In this document: one piece after another, positions 52,377 to 60,822 of the stretch | How positions within the stretch are numbered: position 1 is the stretch's first letter | How the letters are laid out: each line of letters opens with the position of its first letter | NCBI RefSeq assembly: GCF_000568255.1 | Contig: NZ_KK037166.1 | Coordinates: forward strand, 10,253,935 to 10,317,934 | Length of the DNA: 64,000 nucleotides | Direction of reading: 5' to 3' | Source of the DNA: Kutzneria sp. 744 | GTDB lineage: Bacteria; Actinomycetota; Actinomycetes; Mycobacteriales; Pseudonocardiaceae | Made by a program: the position numbers and the translations under genes | Notes under the pieces: generated by a model | Database searches by the model: none | Told to the model about the DNA's origin: nothing | The model's input: only the letters and a program-made list of their open reading frames with translations

Positions 52377-52714
52377 TCACTCAGTACCGGAAGTCGGCGC
52401 GCAGGTTCGGCGCGGGCCGGACTGTCGGCCTGGTCACGGCTGCGACGGCTCAGGCGGTCATCGCGGCAGTAGGTCGAGGCAATGGTTACCGCCTAGATTG
52501 AAGCGTACTTGCAAAAATGAAGTACACATGGTTAGAGTGATGCTCCTGGTGACGTGGGCCGGATGGTCGGGCGGCGGCGGTCCTCGGTGCTGTCAGCTGT
52601 TCAGCGTGGCACCGGGGCTGGTGGGCAGCTGGCCTGGCCGATTCGGACGCGCTCGCGATCCCTGACAGCGCATGACCGCCGACAACCACTGCGCCGGCAG
52701 TGAAGGAGCCTTCC
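52377..52714. other. Gene-free stretch upstream of an MFS gene
   Basis: I see no convincing coding frame in these 338 bases. It includes an AT-richer patch near 52490-52540 that could hold the promoter of the MFS gene at 52715, and no strong palindrome. Confidence 0.4.
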
Positions 52715-53959
52715 GTGAGCGCCCACGACACCGTCGTCCACAATCCCCGCAGAGATGATGACCGCCGCCCGACGGCGCGATGGCCATACCTGCCGCGCAC
52801 CGTCGGCTTTGTCGGCATCACCGTGTCGATGGTCGCGGTCCTGGTCGCGGCCGGCGCGCCGACCCCGCTGCTGCCGATCTATGAGCGGCAGTGGGGATTC
52901 GCGCCCTGGATGCTGACGCTGGCCTTCGGCGTGTATGCCATCGCGCTGCTGGTCGCCATCCTGGTGATCGGCTCCCTGTCCGACCATGTCGGCCGCCGGC
53001 CGCTGATGATCGGCGCGCTCGGCGTGGAACTGGTCGCGATGCTGGTGTTCCTGTTCTCGCCGTCGATCGAGTGGCTCATCGTCGCCCGCGTCATCCAGGG
53101 TGTCGCCACGGGCGCGGCGTCGAGCGTGCTCAGTGCCGCCGTCGTGGAACTGGCCCCAGAGCGCCGGAAGAAGCTCGGGGCTCTGATGACCAGCGTGGCG
53201 CCGATGGCCGGGCTGGGACTGGGCGCCCTGTACGCGGGCGTCCTCGCCCAGTTCGTGTCCGGCCCGACGTTCACGGTGTGGCTGGTGCTCGTCGTGATCA
53301 TGGCTGCCGGCACCGTCTTCACGCTGTTCACGCCGGAGACTTCGTCCCGTAAACCCGGTGCGCTGGCCTCGCTGACGCCCAGCGTCTCGGTGCCGAAGCA
53401 GGTGCGTGTCCTGTTCGCCACGACACTGCCGGGGACGATCAGCTCGTTCATGATCATGTCGCTGTTCCTGGCCCTGGTCCCGATCGTGCTGGCCTCCGTG
53501 TTCGCGGTGCGCAGCCCGGTCGTCGGCGCGCTGGCCGCGTTCGTGACGTTCGCGGCGTCGGCCTTGGCGTCCACGGTCACCGGCGCGGTGCGCCCGCACT
53601 GGCTGCGGATCATCGGGGTGAGCCTGATGACGATCGGCGCGCTTCTGTTCGTCGGCAGCATCGTCACCGGGCTGTTGCCGTTGCTCTGGGCCGCGTCGGT
53701 GTTCTGCGGCAGCGGGATCGGCGCGGCGTTCTCCGGCGCCGTCCGAGGCCTCGTGCCCGAGGTGAAGCCGCACGAACGTGCTGAGCTGTTCGCCGCGATC
53801 TACCTGGTCGGCTACCTCACGATGGGCGTCTCCGCGATCATCGCCGGCCTGTTCGTCGGGGCCGTCGGGGTGACCGCCATGGCCGTCGGCTTCGGCATCG
53901 TCATCGCGTTCGTGGCTCTGCTCGGCGTGATCGTCACCTCCGGACACACCGCGCGTTGA
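52715..53959 (+). CDS. MFS transporter, sugar/drug exporter branch
   Basis: This 414-residue protein starts at GTG 52715, six bases after AAGGAG. About twelve membrane segments and the signature GSLSDHVGRRPLM between helices 2 and 3, with IQGVATGAASSVLSAAVVELAPERRKKLGA in helix 4-5, identify a major facilitator. Its closest style is multidrug exporters (DHA1). Terminal residues GHTAR leave no extra domain. Confidence 0.88.
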   Translation: MSAHDTVVHNPRRDDDRRPTARWPYLPRTVGFVGITVSMVAVLVAAGAPTPLLPIYERQWGFAPWMLTLAFGVYAIALLVAILVIGSLSDHVGRRPLMIGALGVELVAMLVFLFSPSIEWLIVARVIQGVATGAASSVLSAAVVELAPERRKKLGALMTSVAPMAGLGLGALYAGVLAQFVSGPTFTVWLVLVVIMAAGTVFTLFTPETSSRKPGALASLTPSVSVPKQVRVLFATTLPGTISSFMIMSLFLALVPIVLASVFAVRSPVVGALAAFVTFAASALASTVTGAVRPHWLRIIGVSLMTIGALLFVGSIVTGLLPLLWAASVFCGSGIGAAFSGAVRGLVPEVKPHERAELFAAIYLVGYLTMGVSAIIAGLFVGAVGVTAMAVGFGIVIAFVALLGVIVTSGHTAR

Positions 53960-54087
53960 CGTCCCAAGCTGGTGATCTTCGCCGGCGCCGGCTTCAGCGG
54001 CGTTGATCCGCCACATGCCGCCGCGATCAGCTCGCTCCTCCAGCACCAGACACTCCTCGACAGGTGATGTGAATCACGCTCACTATT

Positions 54088-54105
54088 GGTTACGTTGAGG
54101 TAACC
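54088..54105. promoter_or_regulatory. Operator-like palindrome GGTTAC-N6-GTAACC, site 1
   Basis: GGTTACGTTGAGGTAACC lies 52 bases before the NTF2-like gene at 54158. The exact reverse complement occurs at 58051-58068, upstream of the class II uvrA gene. Two HxlR-type regulators lie between them. Confidence 0.65.
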
Positions 54106-54157
54106 GATCAGGTTTGGCCACCCTGGGGCCGTCAAAGAAACTCGGAAAGGATTCACG

Positions 54158-54562
54158 ATGGCCGGCTCGCCTACCGCGCTCGATGTTGCTCGCACGTATT
54201 TCGACGCCCTCGCCGCCAAGGACTTCGGCACGGTCGCCGGCCTGTTCGCCGAGGAAATCGCCTGGCATCAGCCCGGCGACCACCAGTTCTCCGGCGTACG
54301 TCACGGCAGCGACGCGGTCGGCCAGATGCTCGGTGGCATGATGACCGTCAGCGAAGGCACGTTCGCGCTGGAGTTGACCGGACCTCTCATGGTCAACGGC
54401 GCGCTCGTCGCCGCGCCGATTCACTTCAGCGGGAAGCGTGAGGGTGCCTCGATGTCGCAGGACGGCGTCGACGTGCTGCGAATCGACGGTGACCGCGTCG
54501 CCGAAGTGTGGCTGTACTCCTCGGAACCGGCAGCGGAGGACGCGTTCTGGGGTGCTGGATGA
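54158..54562 (+). CDS. SnoaL/NTF2-like protein
   Basis: This 134-residue protein has the SnoaL-like pattern: ALDVARTYFDALAAKDFGTVAGLFAEEIAWHQPGDHQFSGVRHGSDAVGQML, then strands FALELTGP and DGVDVLRIDGDRVAEVWLYSSEP. The fold serves as isomerase, cyclase or binding protein. A GGTTAC-N6-GTAACC palindrome shared with the uvrA-like gene suggests induction by the same signal. Ligand is unknown. Confidence 0.8.
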   Translation: MAGSPTALDVARTYFDALAAKDFGTVAGLFAEEIAWHQPGDHQFSGVRHGSDAVGQMLGGMMTVSEGTFALELTGPLMVNGALVAAPIHFSGKREGASMSQDGVDVLRIDGDRVAEVWLYSSEPAAEDAFWGAG

Positions 54563-54614
54563 GCAGTACTCGGATTGTCCGGGCCGCGTCGCGGGACGAG
54601 GGCCGCCACGTCGC

Positions 54615-54992
54615 TCACTGCCGGGCGTCGTAGGCGTCCCGGGCCGCGAGGACCTCCGCGGTGTGTTCCTCGGCCCAGCGGCCGATCGCCTGCAGGGGCT
54701 TGTAGAGCGAGCGGCCCAGGTCGGTCAGCTCGTACTGGACCCTGGGCGGCATCTCGGCGTGGATGTGGCGCGCGACCAGCCCGTCCCGTTCCAGGTCGCG
54801 CAGGGTCTCGGTGAGCATCTTCGCGCTGATTCCCCCGATCCTCACGCGCAGGTCGCCGAAGCGCAGCCCGCCCTTCCCCAGCGCGAGCACCACCATGGCG
54901 GTCCACTTGTTGTCGATCCGCGCCAGGGACACGCGGGTCGACCAGATCGCGGTGGACGTGAGCCACTTCGGTTTGCCTGTCATGGTCCACAT
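54615..54992 (-). CDS. HxlR-family transcriptional regulator, copy 1
   Basis: This 125-residue protein has an HxlR winged helix: IDNKWTAMVVLALGKGGLRFGDLRVRIGGISAKMLTETLRDLERDGLVARHIH followed by the wing PPRVQYELTDLGRSL. The conserved N-terminal Cys of many redox- or electrophile-sensing HxlR proteins is absent here (STAIWSTRV). ATG 54983 is an alternative start. It is divergent from copy 2 with a 77-base gap. Confidence 0.85.
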   Translation of the reverse strand: MWTMTGKPKWLTSTAIWSTRVSLARIDNKWTAMVVLALGKGGLRFGDLRVRIGGISAKMLTETLRDLERDGLVARHIHAEMPPRVQYELTDLGRSLYKPLQAIGRWAEEHTAEVLAARDAYDARQ

Positions 54993-55069
54993 CCGCTGGG
55001 TGATCCGGCCTCGTCGACTATGGTTGCACCGGCGGCCGGGTCCTGGCCACCGCGGAAGGAACGAAGCCG

Positions 55070-55438
55070 ATGTCTCACCCGCCCGAGTTCGACATCTTCA
55101 CGGTGACCTGCCCGTCGCGAACGTCGTTGGCCCGTATCGCGAACAAGCGGACGGCCATGGTGGTGGCCGCGCTCGGCGACGACACGCTGCGCTTCACCGA
55201 ACTTCGCGCCGCGGTCGCGGGGATCAGCAACAAGGTTCTGACGGTGACGCTGCGGCACCTGGAGCGTGACGGGCTGGTCGCCAGGCACGTGCACGACGAA
55301 GTGCCGCCGCGGGTCGACTACGAGCTGACCGAACTCGGGCGTACGTTGCGTGCGCCGCTGGAGGAGTTGGGCCGCTGGGCCGACGAGCACATGGAGCGGG
55401 TGCTCGCGGCGCGGGAGAGCTACGACGCCCGCCTTTGA
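55070..55438 (+). CDS. HxlR-family transcriptional regulator, copy 2
   Basis: This 122-residue paralogue of the divergent HxlR gene shares SLARIANKRTAMVV, GISNKVLTVTLRHLERDGLVARHVHDEVPPRVDYELTELGRTL and a C-terminal RESYDARL. Unlike copy 1 it has a Cys at the start of the DNA-binding region (TVTCPSRTS), so it could sense electrophiles or oxidants. It is convergent with the uvrA-like gene and a candidate for binding the GGTTAC-N6-GTAACC sites. Confidence 0.85.
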   Translation: MSHPPEFDIFTVTCPSRTSLARIANKRTAMVVAALGDDTLRFTELRAAVAGISNKVLTVTLRHLERDGLVARHVHDEVPPRVDYELTELGRTLRAPLEELGRWADEHMERVLAARESYDARL

Positions 55439-55456
55439 CGTTGCGGTGTCGACGAC

Positions 55457-57994
55457 TCATTGCTGCTCCTTGGCGCCGGCGAGGTGACTGCGCAGGTAGC
55501 GGCCGGTCACGCTGTCGGCGACGTGGGTGATCTGGTCGGGCGTGCCGGTCGCGACGATCCGACCGCCGTCCGCGCCGCCGCCAGGTCCCATGTCGATGAC
55601 ATGGTCGGCGTTGGCGATCATGTCGAGGTCGTGTTCGATGACCACGACGGTGCCCCCGTTGTCGCACAGGCGCTGGAGCACGTCGAGCAAGGTCCGCACG
55701 TCCAGCGGGTGCAGGCCGACACTGGGTTCGTCGAAGACGAAGAGGGTGTCCGCCTGGTCGCGGTGGAGTTCGGACGCGAGCTTGAGGCGTTGCGCCTCGC
55801 CGCCCGACAGCGCGGGCGTGGCTTCGCCGAGCGTGAGATACCCCAGGCCCAGGTCGATGAGCGCCTGCAGCCGGGTGCGGACGCGGCGGATGTCGCCGAT
55901 CCGGTCCAGCGCCTGCGTGACCGTCAGCGCGAGCACCTCGGGAAGCGCGAGGTCGTCGGCCGGGCGGCGGATGTCGCCGGCCGCCGGCGCGTACCGGGAA
56001 CCGTCGCATTCGGGACAGACGATGTCGACGTCGGGCAGGAACTGGACGTCGAGCGAAACCTGGCCGGCGCCTTCGCAGCGTGGGCATTTCAGCGAGCCCG
56101 TGTTGTAGGAGAAGTCACCGGCCGTCAGGCCGAGCTCGCGGGCTCGCGGGGTCTGGGCGTAGGCGCGGCGAAGATCGTCGAGGACCCCGCTGTAGGTGGC
56201 GACGGTGGAGCGCACGTTGACGCCGATCGGGGTGGCGTCGACGACGTTCACGCGCGTGATCCGTCCCGCGTCGAGCTCGTGGACGTGGGACGGCAGCGCC
56301 GTGGCGGCGATCCGGGCGGTCAGCCCGGGCACCAGGCTGTCGAGGACGAGCGTGGTCTTGCCCGATCCGGAGACTCCGGTGACGGCGGTGAGCCGGCCGG
56401 CCGGCAACGCCAGATCGACGGCGTGCACGGTGTGCAGCGGCCCGGTCGAGAGCCGCACCTTGCCGTGGGCGAACATCTCGTCCGCGCGCGCCCGTTTCCG
56501 CACCACGACCGGTTCGCGCCCGGTGAGGAACCCGCCCATGAGGGACTCGGGCGCCCGCCCGATGGCCGCCACGGTGCCGGTGGCGACGATGCGGCCGCCA
56601 CCGGCGCCCGCGCCCGGGCCGATCTCGATCACCCAGTCCGCCTCGCGGACGACCTGGACGTCGTGGTCGACGAGCACCACGGAGTTGCCTTCGTCCAACA
56701 GGTCCCGCACGACGCCGAGCAGTCCGTCCACATTGGATGGATGGAGTCCGACGGAGGGTTCGTCCAGCACGTAGAGCACACCGGTGGTGCGGTTGCGGAC
56801 CGCGCGGGCGAGCTGGATGCGTTGTCGTTCGCCGGTGGACAGGGTCGAGCCGGCCCGATCGAGGCTCAGGTAGCCGAGGCCGAGGTCGACCAGCCGCCGC
56901 GCGTTCTGCGCCAGCTCGGCGAGAATGTTCTCCGCCATCCGGGTCATCGACGCGGGCAACGCGGGAACCACGCCGGGAGCCCAGGCGAGGACCTCGGTCA
57001 GCGTCTTCGCGGTGGCCTCGGCGAGGTTGATGCCGTCGACGAGCGTGGACCGGACCTGTTCGCTCAACCGGGTGCCGTGACAGGCCGGGCACACCTGGAC
57101 GCTGAGGAACCGGTTGACCCGGTTGAGGCCGCGCTCGCTGGTGGCGTTGTCCAGGGCCTCCAGCACCGCCTGACGGGCGTTGCGGTAGGTGAAGTTCAGC
57201 TCGAAGAGCTTGCCGTTCTTCGATGGCACGGTGATGTGCCGCTTCTCCGCGGGCCCGTGCATGACGATGTCCCGCTCGCGGTCGGTGAGTTCCGCGTACG
57301 GCACGTCCGCGCGGACGCCGAACTCGGCGACCACCTGCGGCATGACTGTCAGGCCGAACATCGACCACGGCGCCACCGCCCCGTCGCTGATCGACAGCGT
57401 CGGGTCGGGGACGAGCGCGGCCTCGTCCACCTCCCGCACCGCACCCGTGCCGGTGCAGCGGGGGCACGCGCCGTCGGAGTTGAAGGCCATCGACTCCGCG
57501 CCCGGAGGGGCGAACTCCACCCCGCACTCCGGGCACGTCAGCGTCAGACCGAGCGCGACGTCGATGGTCGGCGCCTGCCGGTGACCGTTGGGGCAGAGGT
57601 GCGAGCCCAGTCGGGAGAACAAGAGCCGCAGCACGTTCAGCAGCTCGGTCGACGTGCCGAACGTCGAGCGAACCCCGGGCACACCGGGCCGCTGCCGGAG
57701 GACCAGCGCGGCCGGCACGTGCTCGACGCTGTCGACCGACGCGCGGGCCGCCTGCGACAGCCGCCGGCGGGTGTACGTCGAGAGCGCCTCCACGTACCGC
57801 CGTGACCCCTCCGCGTACAGCACGCCGAGCGCGAGCGACGACTTTCCCGAGCCCGACACGCCGACGACGGCGACCATCTGTCGCAAGGGGACGGACACGT
57901 CGACGTCCTGGAGATTGTGGACGCGGGCGCCGCGTACCTCGATCGAGGCTGGATCGGTGCGCCGGCCGGCACGGGGCTTCACGGGGTCGGTCAA
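55457..57994 (-). CDS. Class II UvrA-like ABC ATPase
   Basis: This 845-residue protein has two ABC modules. The first has Walker A GVSGSGKSS, signature STGERQRIQLA and Walker B VLYVLDEPSVGLHP. The second has GVSGSGKTT, SGGEAQRLKLA and TLFVFDEPSVGLHP. Zinc-finger Cys pairs occur (CPECGVEF, CPRCTGTG, CPRCEGAG, CPECDGSRY). At about 845 residues it is shorter than housekeeping UvrA (about 950) and fits class II UvrA proteins that give drug or DNA-damage tolerance, such as DrrC. The upstream palindrome ties it to the HxlR regulon. Confidence 0.9.
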   Translation of the reverse strand: MTDPVKPRAGRRTDPASIEVRGARVHNLQDVDVSVPLRQMVAVVGVSGSGKSSLALGVLYAEGSRRYVEALSTYTRRRLSQAARASVDSVEHVPAALVLRQRPGVPGVRSTFGTSTELLNVLRLLFSRLGSHLCPNGHRQAPTIDVALGLTLTCPECGVEFAPPGAESMAFNSDGACPRCTGTGAVREVDEAALVPDPTLSISDGAVAPWSMFGLTVMPQVVAEFGVRADVPYAELTDRERDIVMHGPAEKRHITVPSKNGKLFELNFTYRNARQAVLEALDNATSERGLNRVNRFLSVQVCPACHGTRLSEQVRSTLVDGINLAEATAKTLTEVLAWAPGVVPALPASMTRMAENILAELAQNARRLVDLGLGYLSLDRAGSTLSTGERQRIQLARAVRNRTTGVLYVLDEPSVGLHPSNVDGLLGVVRDLLDEGNSVVLVDHDVQVVREADWVIEIGPGAGAGGGRIVATGTVAAIGRAPESLMGGFLTGREPVVVRKRARADEMFAHGKVRLSTGPLHTVHAVDLALPAGRLTAVTGVSGSGKTTLVLDSLVPGLTARIAATALPSHVHELDAGRITRVNVVDATPIGVNVRSTVATYSGVLDDLRRAYAQTPRARELGLTAGDFSYNTGSLKCPRCEGAGQVSLDVQFLPDVDIVCPECDGSRYAPAAGDIRRPADDLALPEVLALTVTQALDRIGDIRRVRTRLQALIDLGLGYLTLGEATPALSGGEAQRLKLASELHRDQADTLFVFDEPSVGLHPLDVRTLLDVLQRLCDNGGTVVVIEHDLDMIANADHVIDMGPGGGADGGRIVATGTPDQITHVADSVTGRYLRSHLAGAKEQQ

Positions 57995-58050
57995 GGCGCT
58001 CCTCGAAATGCCGGGTGCTGGTCGTGCGCTCAGCGTCGCATCCGAGCGTC

Positions 58051-58068
58051 GGTTACCTCAACGTAACC
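58051..58068. promoter_or_regulatory. Operator-like palindrome GGTTAC-N6-GTAACC, site 2
   Basis: GGTTACCTCAACGTAACC is the exact reverse complement of the 18 bases at 54088-54105. It lies 57 bases before the start of the class II uvrA gene. Confidence 0.65.
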
Positions 58069-58199
58069 GACGGAGCCTGCCGCGACGGGCTGTCCGCCGC
58101 GCGCACATGATCAGAGTCGCGGGCGGACGGACCGGAGATGAGCAAGGCTGCACATGCGAGCGGCGAGAGCCGGACGGACGAGAACTGACGGTGGGACAG

Positions 58200-58610
58200 A
58201 TGAACACTGGTGATCTGACGCGGACCGCGCTGGCGGGCATCCGGATCTTCAACGGCGTGGTGGGGCTGTTCGCGGCCCGGCGGATGGCCGCGCAGCTCGG
58301 CGGCGAGCTGGGGGAGGACAAGCGGTTCGTCTATCCGGCGCGGATGTTCGGGGTGCGGACGATCGTGCTGGGGCTCGATCTGCTGACGTTGCGCGCGGGT
58401 GACGCGTCCGCCCGTCGAGTCCTGTCCCAGGCCGTGTTGATTCACGCCTCCGACACCGCGGCGGCGGCGTATGCCGGATGGCGGGGCGAGCTCCCGGCCA
58501 AGGCCGCGAAGTTCACCACGGCCATCTCAGCGGTGAACACCGCGCTGGCCGTCGTGTCGCTGGCCACCTACCGGCGCGCTCCTCAGGTTCCGTCCGGACG
58601 CGCCGACTGA
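58200..58610 (+). CDS. Small membrane-associated hypothetical protein
   Basis: This 136-residue protein starts at ATG 58200. Hydrophobic segments occur near ALAGIRIFNGVVGLFA, VRTIVLGLDLLTL and AISAVNTALAVVSLATY, with a central VLSQAVLIHASDTAAAAYAGW. It resembles DUF4267-like short membrane proteins. Function is unknown. It is divergent from the uvrA-like gene across the palindrome. Confidence 0.65.
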   Translation: MNTGDLTRTALAGIRIFNGVVGLFAARRMAAQLGGELGEDKRFVYPARMFGVRTIVLGLDLLTLRAGDASARRVLSQAVLIHASDTAAAAYAGWRGELPAKAAKFTTAISAVNTALAVVSLATYRRAPQVPSGRAD

Positions 58611-58611
58611 G

Positions 58612-58740
58612 CCGTGCTGACCGAACGCCGGAGGCCAGGAACGTCACGCTGCTCAGGTCCAGCACCACCGGCTCCGACTGCGCCGGGATAGTTCCGGGGT
58701 TGGCTGGGCACACTGTCACGGTGAGGTTCGCCGAGCGGAG
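58612..58740 (-). pseudogene. Fragment of a STAS-domain anti-sigma-factor antagonist
   Basis: The minus strand encodes SEPVVLDLSSVTFLASGV, which matches the phosphorylation-site region of STAS antagonists (VVLDLSGVTFxDS). Neither a proper N-terminus nor C-terminus is present. It lies beside a HATPase kinase gene of the type that partners with such antagonists, so it may be the remnant of a lost partner. Confidence 0.5.
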
Positions 58741-59193
58741 GTGGGGGAACGGGTGGACGATCCCGGTAGCTTGCCGACCGATCCCGTGGGAACGGCCCTG
58801 CACCTGCGTGCGGTGCCGGCAGTCGCCGAGCAGGCCGGGGCGGTCCGAGCGGCGGTGCTGCGCTGGGCCCGGGCGGTGTGCCGGTCGCGGGAGATCGTCG
58901 ACGACATCGGACTGGCGGTGTACGAGGCGATGGCCAACGTCATCGACCACGCGTATCCCGCCGGCGCCACACACCGGGTGTTCGACCTGTACGCCGACCG
59001 CGAGGCGGACATCCTGACCGTCGTCGTCGCCGATCACGGTCGGTGGAAGCCCCGAGAGCCGGACTCGGCCCCGTCGTGGCGGGGGCGCGGGTTGCTGATG
59101 ATCGAGAAGCTGGCCGCCGAGGTCGAGTTGTGTCGCAACGCCTCGGGCACACTGGTGCGAATGCGCTGGCCGTGTCCGCAGTCAACGGCCTGA
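58741..59193 (+). CDS. RsbW-like ATP-binding anti-sigma factor/serine kinase
   Basis: This 150-residue protein has the HATPase_c fold: N-box VYEAMANVIDHAY, ATP-lid region VVVADHGRWKPRE and G-box WRGRGLLMIEKLAAEVEL. Such proteins bind a sigma factor or phosphorylate a STAS antagonist. No sigma gene is adjacent. Start GTG 58741 was kept; GTG 58753 is possible. Confidence 0.85.
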   Translation: MGERVDDPGSLPTDPVGTALHLRAVPAVAEQAGAVRAAVLRWARAVCRSREIVDDIGLAVYEAMANVIDHAYPAGATHRVFDLYADREADILTVVVADHGRWKPREPDSAPSWRGRGLLMIEKLAAEVELCRNASGTLVRMRWPCPQSTA

Positions 59194-59408
59194 GCCGACC
59201 GGGGCCGGCTGGACCATGGTCGACCGCCCGGCACCGGAAACCACGCGGTGGCAGCGCCTGGCCGACGGAGAGCCGCCGGACGAGTCGCTTCAGCCGGCGA
59301 CGCCGTCGGCCTGAGCGACTCGGGATGACCTGCCGGCCCTGGCACGGCCGTGTCCGGCCAGGTCATCCACACGGTTCGCTCGCTCCGCTCGTGCCGGCGC
59401 CCGGCCGG

Positions 59409-59726
59409 TCAGATCTGGTCGCGGAGCTCGGTGTTGAGGCGTTGGGCTTCGTTGAGTTGGTCCTCGAGGGTCACGATGCGGCAGGCGGCGTCGAGGGCGG
59501 TGCCCTGGTCGACCAGTTCCCGCACGCGGGCGGCGATACGCAGCTGGTAACGGGAGTAGCGGCGGTGGCCGCCGTCGGACCGCTGCGGGTTGATCAGTTT
59601 CGCTTCGTCCAGGCTGCGCAGGAACCCGGCCGTGGTGCCGAGCATCGCCGCGGCGCGGCCCATGGTGTAGGCCGGGTAGTGCTCGTCGTCGAACATGTCC
59701 CCGGAATTGCGGGGTTCTGGAACCAT
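59409..59726 (-). CDS. MerR-type helix-turn-helix protein
   Basis: This 105-residue protein starts at ATG 59726 behind GGAGGTG. A MerR-type DNA-binding region is clear: YTMGRAAAMLGTTAGFLRSLDEAKLINPQRSDGGHRRYSRYQLRIAARVRELVDQGTALDAACRIV. A coiled-coil tail LEDQLNEAQRLNTELRDQI would dimerise it. There is no effector domain. Targets are unknown. A terminator-like hairpin lies upstream at 59746. Confidence 0.85.
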   Translation of the reverse strand: MVPEPRNSGDMFDDEHYPAYTMGRAAAMLGTTAGFLRSLDEAKLINPQRSDGGHRRYSRYQLRIAARVRELVDQGTALDAACRIVTLEDQLNEAQRLNTELRDQI

Positions 59727-59745
59727 CGACACCTCCACATCACGA

Positions 59746-59776
59746 GGGGCCCCGGCGCATGTCGCGCCGGGGCCCC
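59746..59776. terminator. GC-rich hairpin upstream of the MerR-type gene
   Basis: Arms GGGGCCCCGGCGC (59746-59758) and GCGCCGGGGCCCC (59764-59776) pair fully with a 5-base loop. It may terminate a transcript entering from either side. Confidence 0.65.
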
Positions 59777-60267
59777 AGGGGTTAGGGTTTCACCACCATC
59801 AACCGACCGTCAGATCGGTTCTCTGTTTCCGCGTGGCCCTCGTGTGAAGCCGAGCCCGCGGAGATCGCAACTGCGTGACCGGAGACCACCTTCCAATCCG
59901 ATGGGACTGCGGCACCCGCGCGGCGAGACACAACCGGCGAGCGAGGCAACGGTGTGTGACCCTTCCCTTCTCCTCTGACTTTCCGACCTGCTTCAACTGC
60001 TGATGATGCTGCTACTGCTGGTCCTGCGTCTGCTTGCGCGTCCACCACCGGCCGAAACCCCTTGCATACTCCGGTTCCAGCACGTGATGGCGCTGGCCAC
60101 CCGCCGGAACCCCGTTCACTGATCGGCTCCGGCGCACCTGACCGTCCTGCTGGCACTGCGTTTTCGACACTGCACTTTCGGTACCGCGTTTTCGACACTG
60201 CACTGCTGAACTTCGGTGCCCGCCGGGCCGGCGATCGACTCCGGCGGGCCCCGTCCTGCGTCATGCT

Positions 60268-60292
60268 CGCGGGTAGTTCGTCATCTCCCGCG
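60268..60292. repeat. Hairpin repeat, copy 1
   Basis: Stem CGCGGG/CCCGCG encloses loop TAGTTCGTCATCT. The identical 13-base loop recurs at 60437-60449. Confidence 0.65.
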
Positions 60293-60430
60293 TCCATCCC
60301 TCTTGCGTTCCTTGCTCGACCGCCGCCGGGATCCTGTGGTCGAAGCGATCCACCGACGCGATCCTTGGCCGGACGCCGAAGCCCCGTTCACTGATCGGCT
60401 CCGCCGTCATCGACCGTCCAGCACCTGCTT

Positions 60431-60455
60431 CACGGGTAGTTCGTCATCTCCCGTG
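60431..60455. repeat. Hairpin repeat, copy 2
   Basis: Stem CACGGG/CCCGTG encloses the same loop TAGTTCGTCATCT. Relative to copy 1, the second stem pair has changed from G-C to A-T with both partners altered, a compensatory change. Confidence 0.65.
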
Positions 60456-60737
60456 CCTGACGGACGTTTTCTTCTCTTGTGATGAGGAGGACACTACACA
60501 CGGCCAGGCGTGAATGTCTACCCCAGCCACCATAGATTTTCTGGCTTCGATGGCACGGGAGATCGCCCGTCTTGGCTAGCGGGCGAGTTTCCGCAGGTGA
60601 GCGCCCGGTGGGGGACTGGCTGGCGTCGCTCGATCGGGCGTCGCCCAACCCTGGTGACGACCTTGTCGAGCCGGTCCGACTGCGAGTGATGGCGGAGCGG
60701 CGGTGCTCGTCCTCCTCGTGCCCACTCGGCTGCGCCG

Positions 60738-60822
60738 CTAGGACGGCTGGTTCGTGCGCAGCTCGTCAAGGCCGCTGACGAGGAGTCCCAGTCCGAAGGT
60801 GAACTCGTCCTGCCGGGACACC
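60738..60822 (-). pseudogene. C-terminal remnant of a TetR-family regulator
   Basis: The minus strand encodes RQDEFTFGLGLLVSGLDEL and a stop at 60738, matching the end of TetR_C-type regulators (DEFEFGLDLLLDGL). Upstream sequence switches to an amidohydrolase remnant near 60822. This is a rearrangement junction. Confidence 0.55.

Larger units (their letters stand above)
59777..60737. repeat. Gene-poor stretch with direct repeats and hairpins
   Basis: No convincing gene is present in about 960 bases. Direct repeats include CCCCGTTCACTGATCGGCTC plus CG (60110-60131 and 60382-60403), GCGTTTTCGACACTGCACT (60158-60176 and 60186-60204, period 28) and two hairpins at 60268 and 60431. Another hairpin pairs GCCCGCCGG (60218-60226) with CCGGCGGGC (60241-60249). 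Confidence 0.6.

Noticed and set aside
55460-57805. 781-codon plus-strand frame opposite the UvrA-like gene
   Set aside because: It is the mirror of a gene with two complete ABC modules; no motifs of its own.
60110-60455. CRISPR array
   Set aside because: Repeats differ in sequence and spacing, there are too few copies, and no cas genes are present.
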